A stretch of DNA of 5,938 nucleotides from Amoebophilaceae bacterium UBA1467 (lineage in GTDB: Bacteria > Bacteroidota > Bacteroidia > Cytophagales > Amoebophilaceae): contig DCSL01000025.1 of the NCBI GenBank assembly GCA_002325615.1, positions 1-5,938 of the forward strand, read 5' to 3'. Under the pieces are notes generated by a model, which was not told the DNA's origin, searched no databases, and saw nothing but the letters and a program-made list of their open reading frames with translations. The position numbers and the translations under genes are program-made. Below are positions 1 through 5,938 of the stretch, in pieces. Within the stretch, counting starts at the first letter, position 1; each line of letters opens with the position of its first letter.

Positions 1-2
1 GG

Positions 3-3000
3 TATGTAATCGGTGCACGGATGGGTAAATTTTTGAACGACGTTTCAGTGCCGGAATCACTTGGGAAATTATATGGTAAAGCTGTACAGGCTATTGCTGG
101 CACTAGCGCTGTATTAAGTTCAATAGGTTATATAGCTATTCAATTGCAAGTAATTGCCAGAATACTGACCATCCTATTCAATTACGAAGGGCCGGAGATA
201 GTCATCATCTCAGCCATCATCATTACATTCTATTCTCTTTCTGGGGGAGTCAAGGCAGTTACCTTCACAGATGTTTTCCAGTTTCTCACCTTTGGCACTC
301 TACTTCCTGTACTTGCGCTAGCCATCTGGAATAATATCCAAAGCCATAGTCAAATAACACACATGCTTGCTACCAATCCCCTCTTCAGCTTCAAAAAGGT
401 AGTTCGGTGGTCGCCTGAGTTGATGGATACCATTGCACTAATAAGTTATTTTATAATCATAACCCCATCGCTTGCACCAGAACTCTTTCAGCGCTTGGTG
501 ATGGCACGGGACACAGCACAAGTAAAGCGTTCGATTGGCTATTCAACTATGATAGACCTAGTGATCAGTCTATGCATCATTTGGATAGCGATCATGATTT
601 TGGCTGATAAACCAGGTCTCGAGCCTAATAGGGTAATGCAGTACATCGTCAATTCCTATGCCTATCCGGGCCTCAAAGGGTTTTTAGGCATTGGGGTCAT
701 AGCCCTCGCCATGTCTACCGCAGATTCAGTGTTAAATTCCTGTGCTGTCATTATTGCCAATGATATTATCCCTCCTCTTGGTTTACAAAAAACAAGTTCA
801 CTGCATACAGCCCGATGGGTTACTTTGCTGCTAGGCACATTAGGATTAGTGATAGCACTAGGTGTACAAGATCTTCTAGAGATACTCTTAGGCTCTGCTA
901 ATTTTTATGCTCCTATTGTCGTCATTCCCATGCTGCTCTCGATTTTTGGTTTTCAAACCAGTAGGAGAGTCGTGCTTATGGCCATGGGGGCGGGGGCCGT
1001 CACCGTAACGGCCTGTCTCATTGCCTTCCAGAGTGTCAATAGCTTCTTCCCGGGCATATTGGCTAATATGGTCGTGATGCTGGGCGCACATTATCTACTA
1101 GAAGAAGAAGGAGGGTGGGGGCATAACCCTATACGAAACAAAGAGGAAGAACGATTTATGCGTTTGCTCCAACCAAGCTGGGCAAACGAAATCCCTGGAA
1201 AACGCGACAAACCTAGACTCCGCGCCTACCTAAAACGTACCCTACCTACGGAGGACTATTTCTATAGTTTGTTTGGCTTTTACATATTCGCTGCCACATA
1301 TGCCTCGTTCTATCTTTTACCCCACACAATGACAACCCAGTTTTCGAGCCTTTATGGAGTGATGCAATACTCCACAATGATGCTGTTTACAACTTTTCTG
1401 GCTTTCCCGATTTGGCCCAGCGTGATGAAAGCAAAACGCTTTCTTGTATGGTTTTGGCCTTTATGTGCTTTTTATGCTCTTTTTTTGGTAGGGGGTATAC
1501 TCGTGGTACTCAATGGTTTTGCCACATCGCAAATACTCATCTTCATGCTCAACTTTTTGATGGCGGTGTTGTTGCTCCACTGGCCTATAGCCGTAGTCAT
1601 GGCAGTGAGTGGCGTAGTGCTAGTTACCTTAGGATTTAGCCAGTATACCACTTTATTAAGTACACTGGGCAACTTAGGTACGCTGCAGTTTAGGATAGCT
1701 TACGGATTACTGCTGTTTAGCAGTTTTCTTATCGCGCTCTTCAAACACAAACAAGCCTATAGTGCGCTAGAGAGGCGCAACAAACTGCTCACTACAGAAC
1801 GCAAGTTGGACCAAGAAGAGCTTGTGAAAGCACTAAGTCATAAAACACCCTTTTTTTCTGAAGTCACCACGGCCGGTACCAGCGTATTAGAAGCAGTCGA
1901 CAAAAAGGTAAGAAATTTTGCGCAACAAGCCCTGACAGCGACTTCCCCCCAACAGCTCACCACGATTCGCCATACCTTAGACGAAGCTCATCAGGCCCTT
2001 AAAGATGCCATGGGGTACCTACGGAATGTCGTTTACCGCGTGCAAGGGCACCTCCGGCTCAAGGTAGATACGGTACGCATAGACGATCTACTTGCAAGAT
2101 CCATGGCCGTCTTTAAAGCACAGCACACACAGCAACGGCCAAGTCCACGCATCAATAAATTCACAGGGTCGCAAGCGATTCAATGTGACAGTAGCAGAAT
2201 ACAACAACTGCTCGTCAATGCTTGGTTATATGCCCAGCAACACGGAGGTCCGCAGCAGCCTGTTTTTTTAGGCATGCAAGAAACAACGCTAGGTTATCCT
2301 ATTCCTTCCGTCAAAGACTATATCAAAGAGGTGCCTGCCCTCTGCTTTACCGTCAGCAGTACTGATACATTACCACCACCTAAACCACTGTACATGGGAA
2401 CAATAGGGAACACTTCATTTCAAGTTCCGCAATCCATGGAGGACTTGCCCCTCCTAGATAATCAGCACATTGTAGATGCCCATTATGGAGCTGTGGAATT
2501 AATAGAAGCAACCAAAGGGGCACTGATCCAAGTTTACGTTATTCCAATGTACTTGCGTGAAGTAAGACCTAGTATGATGGATCTCCCACAAATGGAGGTG
2601 AGTAGTGGCATGGACTCACGGGTATCCAAAGCAGTGCTTCCAGAAGAGACGGCACTACTGAAAAGACTTCAAGATGAGACCCCTGTTGATATGGAATTGG
2701 CAGAGAAAGCCATCATGTACATCAAGAAGTATCGTGGCCCTGTGAAACGGAAGTCAGGAGAACCTTTTTATCTACATCCTATAGCAGCTACAGACATCAT
2801 ACTCAACTATACCGAAGACCAAGCAGCTATCCTAGCCACCCTGCTCCATGATACTGTAGAAGACACACCTTTGACACTGGCAGAGGTAGGTGTGGTTTTT
2901 GGCCCTGATGTGGCAGCTATTGTTAATAAAGTAACACACCTGGATGGGCAGTTCCGTCGCGTCAGCATGAATGACCATGAAAACATTCGACAACTCCTTG

Positions 3001-3209
3001 AAGAGACCGACGTGCGTGTACTACAGGTGAAACTGGCAGAACGTGTGCACAACATGCGCACCATACAGGGTCACCCTTCGCTCGAAAAGCAGAAAAAAAT
3101 AGCTGACGAGATGATGCATTTCTTTGTACCTATTGCTAGGCATCTCGGCTTCAAACAGACTGAAGAGGAGTTACAAGAGCTTGTTGCCGCAGTCATGAAA
3201 AGGCGGTAA
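3..3209 (+). CDS. Sodium:solute symporter / kinase-like / RelA-SpoT-type HD hydrolase fusion protein, 5' partial
   Basis: The frame is open from base 3 and the stop is at 3207-3209. The first ATG (base 21, residue 1 below) lies inside a conserved SSS stretch, so the real start is upstream, perhaps 70-110 residues away. Residues 1 to about 360 are an SSS-family transporter core of roughly ten membrane helices, with PELFQR (153-158) and the sodium-site-like STADS (232-236). Residues about 411-577 form a second hydrophobic block of 5-6 helices, loosely like the sensor part of CqsS/LqsS-type kinases (tentative). Residues about 580-850 contain a coiled coil and a kinase-like region with an SHKTP remnant (H607), an N-box-like QQLLVNA (N733) and IVDAH (817-821), but no DxGxG box. 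Residues about 875-1062 are an HD domain of the RelA/SpoT hydrolase type: RKSGEP (910-915), H919, HDTVED (943-948) and LAERVHNMRT (1004-1014). The synthetase, TGS and ACT parts of long RelA/SpoT proteins are absent. The likely role is a sodium-coupled transporter or nutrient sensor at the inner membrane that controls (p)ppGpp hydrolysis in the cytoplasm. The transported substrate cannot be read from the sequence. Confidence 0.88.
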   Translation, partial: YVIGARMGKFLNDVSVPESLGKLYGKAVQAIAGTSAVLSSIGYIAIQLQVIARILTILFNYEGPEIVIISAIIITFYSLSGGVKAVTFTDVFQFLTFGTLLPVLALAIWNNIQSHSQITHMLATNPLFSFKKVVRWSPELMDTIALISYFIIITPSLAPELFQRLVMARDTAQVKRSIGYSTMIDLVISLCIIWIAIMILADKPGLEPNRVMQYIVNSYAYPGLKGFLGIGVIALAMSTADSVLNSCAVIIANDIIPPLGLQKTSSLHTARWVTLLLGTLGLVIALGVQDLLEILLGSANFYAPIVVIPMLLSIFGFQTSRRVVLMAMGAGAVTVTACLIAFQSVNSFFPGILANMVVMLGAHYLLEEEGGWGHNPIRNKEEERFMRLLQPSWANEIPGKRDKPRLRAYLKRTLPTEDYFYSLFGFYIFAATYASFYLLPHTMTTQFSSLYGVMQYSTMMLFTTFLAFPIWPSVMKAKRFLVWFWPLCAFYALFLVGGILVVLNGFATSQILIFMLNFLMAVLLLHWPIAVVMAVSGVVLVTLGFSQYTTLLSTLGNLGTLQFRIAYGLLLFSSFLIALFKHKQAYSALERRNKLLTTERKLDQEELVKALSHKTPFFSEVTTAGTSVLEAVDKKVRNFAQQALTATSPQQLTTIRHTLDEAHQALKDAMGYLRNVVYRVQGHLRLKVDTVRIDDLLARSMAVFKAQHTQQRPSPRINKFTGSQAIQCDSSRIQQLLVNAWLYAQQHGGPQQPVFLGMQETTLGYPIPSVKDYIKEVPALCFTVSSTDTLPPPKPLYMGTIGNTSFQVPQSMEDLPLLDNQHIVDAHYGAVELIEATKGALIQVYVIPMYLREVRPSMMDLPQMEVSSGMDSRVSKAVLPEETALLKRLQDETPVDMELAEKAIMYIKKYRGPVKRKSGEPFYLHPIAATDIILNYTEDQAAILATLLHDTVEDTPLTLAEVGVVFGPDVAAIVNKVTHLDGQFRRVSMNDHENIRQLLEETDVRVLQVKLAERVHNMRTIQGHPSLEKQKKIADEMMHFFVPIARHLGFKQTEEELQELVAAVMKRR

Positions 3210-3293
3210 AGCAAAGCCACACCAAAACCACCACAAGCGCGGTTGGTGATCACGGAGATACCCCATCACGTAGGTTCACGATTTTTCGCTGCT

Positions 3294-3301
3294 TATCTTT
3301 C
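3294..3301 (+). promoter_or_regulatory. glyA: Possible Bacteroidota-type -7 element upstream of glyA
   Basis: TATCTTTC matches seven of eight positions of the Bacteroidota -7 consensus TAnnTTTG and lies 25 bases before the glyA ATG. No clear TTG -33 element is found at the expected distance; the nearest candidate is TTC at 3275-3277. The rest of the 117-base gap between the two genes (3210-3326) shows no convincing terminator or small ORF, and no strong Shine-Dalgarno sequence precedes the ATG. glyA could therefore have its own promoter here or be read through from the upstream gene. Confidence 0.2.
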
Positions 3302-3326
3302 GTTGCTGAGCTTCTCAACCAAATGA

Positions 3327-4598
3327 ATGATGCTGAGAGACCATATCCTATTGAATCTGATCAAGGAAGAAAGACAAAGACAAGAGCAAGGCATCGAGTT
3401 GATTGCCTCTGAGAATTTTGTCTCTCAACAGGTAATGGAAGCGGTAGGGAGTGTGCTGACCAACAAGTATGCGGAGGGGTTGCCAGGCAAAAGGTATTAT
3501 GGAGGTTGTAGGGTAGTCGATGAGATAGAGACGCTGGCCATAGAGCGAGCTCAACAATTGTTCAACGCAGCTTGGGCCAATGTACAGCCCCATTCTGGCA
3601 CGCAGGCCAATGCAGCGGTGATGATGTCCATCCTGAAACCGGGTGATAAGATCTTAGGTTTTGACTTGGCGCACGGAGGTCACCTAACGCATGGATCGCC
3701 AGTGAGCTTCTCTGGAAAACTGTATCAAGCTTCCTTTTATGGCGTCAATAGAGAAACAGGTCTTATTGACTGGGAAGAGGTAGCCACTATTGCTGACCGT
3801 ACAAAGCCGAAGCTTCTCATTTGTGGTGCTTCTGCCTATAGCCGTGATTGGGATTATGCAAAGCTGCGCAGCATTGCGGACCATGTAGGTGCATTTTTGA
3901 TGGCGGATATTTCCCATCCTGCGGGGCTCATTGCCCGGGGTCTGCTGAATGATCCTTTGCCCTACTGCCATTGTGTGACGACCACCACCCACAAAACCTT
4001 GCGTGGCCCTAGAGGTGGTATGATTCTGATGGGCCAGGACTTTGAGAACACGCTGGGGATCAAGACTGCTCAAGAGACGCTAAAAAAGATGTCTTCGGTT
4101 TTGGATAACGGTGTGTTTCCTGGCACACAAGGAGGACCGCTGATGCACATGATCGCAGCCAAGGCCATTGCTTTCCAGGAGGCAATGAGTGACGCATACT
4201 TTGAATACATCCTACAAGTGCAGAAAAATGCGCGTCAGATGGCTCGGTCTTTTGTAGACAGAGGTTATAAAGTGATATCAGGGGGTACTGATAATCATCT
4301 GGTGCTTGTTGACTTAAGTAATAAAGGAATTACAGGCAATCAAGCAGAGAAAGCACTGGATCAGGTTGATATTACGATCAATAAGAATATGGTTCCTTTT
4401 GATGCAAGATCACCTTTTATTACCTCTGGCATACGCCTGGGCACACCAGCTATTACTACCAGAGGTATGAAGGAACCAGACATAGTGCACCTCGTCACCC
4501 TGATCGATACAGTATTAACCAATCTTGAGGATATACCACAGCTTAGGGCTGTGAAGCAAGAAGTGAATACTTGGATGCAAAATTTCTCTTTTTCCTAA
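3327..4598 (+). CDS. glyA: Serine hydroxymethyltransferase
   Basis: GlyA is a cytosolic PLP enzyme that converts serine and tetrahydrofolate to glycine and 5,10-methylene-tetrahydrofolate, the main source of one-carbon units for thymidylate, purine and methionine synthesis. The product is 423 residues, close to the usual 415-430. Family motifs appear in order: IELIASENF near the N-terminus, NKYAEGLPGKRYYGG (E50 and Y58 match E. coli E57 and Y65), HGGHLTHGS, the cofactor-binding MADISHPAG (D194, H197), the Schiff-base motif TTTTHKTLRGPRGG with lysine K223, GTQGGPL, and SGIRLGTPA with the carboxylate-binding R370. R62, after YYGGC, stands where E. coli has Glu; its effect is unknown. The start is set at the ATG at 3327, but the next codon (3330) is also ATG and gives an equally good N-terminus, MLRDHI. 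The gene appears intact and functional, in contrast to everything downstream of it. Confidence 0.98.
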   Translation: MMLRDHILLNLIKEERQRQEQGIELIASENFVSQQVMEAVGSVLTNKYAEGLPGKRYYGGCRVVDEIETLAIERAQQLFNAAWANVQPHSGTQANAAVMMSILKPGDKILGFDLAHGGHLTHGSPVSFSGKLYQASFYGVNRETGLIDWEEVATIADRTKPKLLICGASAYSRDWDYAKLRSIADHVGAFLMADISHPAGLIARGLLNDPLPYCHCVTTTTHKTLRGPRGGMILMGQDFENTLGIKTAQETLKKMSSVLDNGVFPGTQGGPLMHMIAAKAIAFQEAMSDAYFEYILQVQKNARQMARSFVDRGYKVISGGTDNHLVLVDLSNKGITGNQAEKALDQVDITINKNMVPFDARSPFITSGIRLGTPAITTRGMKEPDIVHLVTLIDTVLTNLEDIPQLRAVKQEVNTWMQNFSFS

Positions 4599-4625
4599 TA
4601 CGTCTCTGACTGAAAGTAATAGCTT

Positions 4626-4671
4626 CTCTATTTTAGCTTTGCTGGCTTGGACTTGCAGCACCAAAATAGAG
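4626..4671. repeat. Imperfect hairpin between glyA and the antitoxin remnant
   Basis: CTCTATTTT (4626-4634) pairs perfectly with AAAATAGAG (4663-4671). Inside this, TGCTG (4640-4644) pairs with CAGCA (4656-4660) around an 11-base loop, with unpaired bases between the two stems. The structure begins 28 bases after the glyA stop and ends 4 bases before the antitoxin ATG. It could be a glyA terminator, although no T-run follows the right arm, or an operator for an autoregulated toxin-antitoxin operon. The sequence alone does not decide between these. Confidence 0.45.
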
Positions 4672-4675
4672 TAAC

Positions 4676-4906
4676 ATGGGCCTACAGTATATCACCGACA
4701 ACGACGGAAAAACTATTGGTGTCTTGATCCCTATTAAAAGTTAGCAGGAGCTCAAAGCAAAGTATAAGTTTTCTGATAATGTGTTTTTTGATCTTTCCCC
4801 TGAACATACACAAACACTAAACCAGCGTAGTGAGGACTATCTGGCTAATCTCATCGAAACCTTCGCCTGGCAGGATGTCAAGCACCAGCTTGAAAGCAAA
4901 ATATGA
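4676..4906 (+). pseudogene. Broken antitoxin of a type II toxin-antitoxin module
   Basis: Starting at the ATG at 4676, the frame reads MGLQYITDNDGKTIGVLIPI, an opening like that of small Bacteroidota antitoxins paired with ParE/RelE toxins. It then meets TAG at 4742-4744 (codon 23). The same frame continues as sensible coding sequence, QELKAKYKFSDNVFFDL and onward, to TGA at 4904-4906, giving 76 codons in all. The stop falls where related proteins, as recalled, tend to have Trp (a W-Q-E-L pattern), so a single TGG-to-TAG change would explain it. The TGA overlaps the toxin ATG as ATGA, a typical translationally coupled arrangement. Family assignment (Phd/YefM-like or another small antitoxin family) is uncertain. 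Without readthrough only a 22-residue peptide would be made. Confidence 0.6.
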
Positions 4907-5090
4907 GCTACGCTGTAAAGTTCACAGCGCAGGCATATAAAGAGATCCCACCAAGAGTATTACTTAGTATGATGGACAATAGAATTTAGGTGCACAGTTT
5001 CTAAAAGCAGTTAATCAGACGTTTTCTTTTATTGCCAAACAACCCGGGGCCTATGTTATAAAACACAGGTATCAGCAAGTTGCTGTCTGA
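4903..5090 (+). pseudogene. Broken ParE/RelE-type toxin remnant
   Basis: From the ATG at 4903 the frame gives MSYAVKFTAQAYKEI, a typical N-terminus for a RelE/ParE-superfamily toxin, the ribonuclease-like or gyrase-targeting partner of a type II toxin-antitoxin pair. Homology then moves between frames: QEYYLV (from 4952), then YDGQ, a TAG at 4980-4982, and NLGAQFLKAVNQTF followed by FIAKQPGAYVIKHRYQQVA in the frame of 4968-5087. The LGxxFLxxV and I..xPxAY patterns are those of ParE-like toxins. The expected C-terminal strand, which usually resembles VRRFPYxIYY, is missing. At least two frameshifts, one nonsense codon and loss of the 3' end make this a clear pseudogene. The recognisable toxin sequence stops at about 5083, where the insertion sequence may begin. 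Whether it was ParE-like or RelE-like cannot be settled here. Confidence 0.6.
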
Positions 5091-5096
5091 GCTGCT

Positions 5097-5110
5097 CTAA
5101 TCTGTATTAG
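5097..5110. repeat. Short inverted repeat near the proposed IS left end
   Basis: CTAAT (5097-5101) and ATTAG (5106-5110) form a perfect 5-base inverted repeat with a 4-base loop, about 63 bases before the transposase start. It could be a transposase-binding or promoter-proximal site of the insertion sequence, but so short a repeat in AT-rich DNA may be chance. Confidence 0.2.
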
Positions 5111-5172
5111 TTTAAATTTAATCTTACAGTTGATAGCCTTGCAGGCATTCACCAATTAACTGAAGATTGATT

Positions 5173-5938
5173 ATGAACATACATCAAAAGATCATCAAAC
5201 CTAAAGTAGGCTTATTAGAGTTAGCTAAAAAGCTGGGTAATATCTCCTCAGCCTGTAGAGCGATGGGCTATAGTAGAGATAGTTACTACAGATTCCAAGA
5301 GTTGTATGAGCAAGGAGGGGAGGAGGCCCTATTAGAGGTCAGTAGGAAGAAGCCTATCCTAGCTAATAGAGTAGATCCCGCCATTGAGCGGAAGTAGTAG
5401 GCATGGCCATAGAGCACCCATCCTATGGTCAGTTACGGGTATCTAATGAACTCAAGAAACAAGGGGTATTAGTCTCTCCTGGAGGGGTAAGGTCTATCTG
5501 GCTACGCTATGACCTGAATAATATTAAGAAACAATTACATGCGCTAGAAGCCAAGATGGCCCAGGATGGGCTGGTCCTTACAGAGCGTCAGTTACAAGCC
5601 TTAGAGAAATAGCAAGCCAATAAGGAAGTTGATGGAGAGCTAGAAACAGCTCAACCTGGCTACCTAGAGTGTCAAGACACGTATTATGTAGGCACCTTTA
5701 AAGGCATAGGTCAAGTATATAGGCAAGTCTTCATAGGTAGTTACACCCGTTTAGCTGATGCCAAACTATATCAAGAGAAGACAGCTCTTACTAGTACCAA
5801 TCTGATCAATGACAGGATATTACCCTGGTATCAGCAACAAGGGGTGCCTATCCTTAGGATATTGACCGATAGGGGTAGTGAGGACAAAGGGAAGGTAGAA
5901 AACCCATGCCTATGAGTTATTGTTTTTCATGTAGAAGC
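5173..5938 (+). pseudogene. IS481-family DDE transposase, frameshifted and interrupted, 3' end outside the window
   Basis: The ATG at 5173 (MNIHQK) is preferred to the TTG at 5167. The first segment (5173-5394) carries a helix-turn-helix with LLELAKKLGNISSACRAMGY and YYRFQELYEQGGEEALLE. At a CGGAAG run near 5389-5394 the frame moves by -1, as if one G of a GGG were lost, and coding continues in the frame of 5403 as EVVGMAIEHPSYGQ, with the second DNA-binding region (VSPGGVRSIW). A TAG at 5610-5612 interrupts this frame. After it the DDE fold follows, with the first catalytic Asp in QDTYYVGT (codon 5676) and the second in LTDRGSE (codon 5868). A further frameshift near 5901-5907 (an extra C) restores HAYELL; without it the frame ends at TGA 5913-5915. 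The catalytic Glu lies beyond the window. About 250 residues of a protein normally 310-350 long are visible, and the gene is inactive as it stands. Confidence 0.82.

Larger units (their letters stand above)
5084..5938 (+). mobile_element. IS481-family insertion sequence remnant, right end outside the window
   Basis: The element is inferred from its IS481-like transposase. The left boundary is proposed at TGT (5084-5086), the start of TGTCTGAGCTGCTCTAATC, because IS481-family ends typically begin with TGT and because the toxin homology breaks at exactly this point. The opposite terminal repeat and any target-site duplication lie beyond the window, so the boundary is unproven. Bases 5084-5172 hold no gene. 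They are AT-rich and include the short perfect inverted repeat CTAAT/ATTAG (5097-5110). The mutated transposase implies that the copy is no longer autonomous. Confidence 0.5.

Noticed and set aside
21..23. ATG at base 21 as the true start of the symporter fusion gene.
   Set aside because: The upstream codons are open and encode a plausible continuation (YVIGAR), and the first SSS helices would otherwise be missing, so the gene is cut by the window edge.
2807..3253. Minus-strand open frames opposite the HD domain and the gap after it.
   Set aside because: They lie antisense to strongly conserved coding sequence, and their translations are low-complexity, rich in Ser, Cys and Arg, without recognisable motifs.
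3323..3325. ATG four bases upstream of the chosen glyA start.
   Set aside because: It is in another frame and ends after a short peptide without recognisable similarity; the serine hydroxymethyltransferase frame begins at 3327 or 3330.
3210..3326. Short repeats such as GTGATCAC and GTGAT/ATCAC in the gap before glyA, as a terminator or operator.
   Set aside because: The stems are only 4-5 bases long, have poor inner pairing and lack a T-run, so they are within what chance gives.
4742..5612. Several in-frame interruptions are TAG (4742, 4980, 5610), suggesting that TAG might be read as an amino acid.
   Set aside because: The same tract also has frameshifts, which recoding would not explain, and the two large intact genes use no in-frame TAG. 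Ordinary pseudogene decay is simpler.

Overview
The window looks like part of the chromosome of a host-associated or intracellular member of the Bacteroidota, with Amoebophilus/Cardinium-like symbionts as the best guess. This rests on a Bacteroidota-type serine hydroxymethyltransferase, a decayed ParE/RelE-type toxin-antitoxin pair, a decayed IS481-like transposase, weak or absent Shine-Dalgarno sequences, and GC content in the mid-forties by eye. No ribosomal marker is present, so the assignment is inference.

Left half (3-3209): a very large gene, cut at its 5' end by the window edge, encodes a multidomain membrane protein. In order it has a sodium:solute symporter (SSS) core, a second block of about five to six membrane helices, a coiled-coil and histidine-kinase-like region that has lost its recognisable catalytic boxes, and a C-terminal HD domain of the RelA/SpoT (p)ppGpp hydrolase type. 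This is the most interesting object in the window. It would physically join solute transport or sensing to alarmone breakdown.

Middle (3327-4598): an intact glyA, serine hydroxymethyltransferase, lies on the same strand after a 117-base gap and has all the expected active-site motifs.

Right third (4599-5938): no intact gene is visible. An imperfect hairpin (4626-4671) sits between glyA and a broken toxin-antitoxin module. The antitoxin has an amber stop at codon 23 and the toxin has frameshifts and a stop. The toxin homology ends near 5084, at a TGT that could be the left end of an IS481-family element. The transposase of that element is itself broken by at least two frameshifts and one stop, and it runs off the right edge. 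The picture is an intact core gene and an intact multidomain membrane gene next to an eroding accessory tract.
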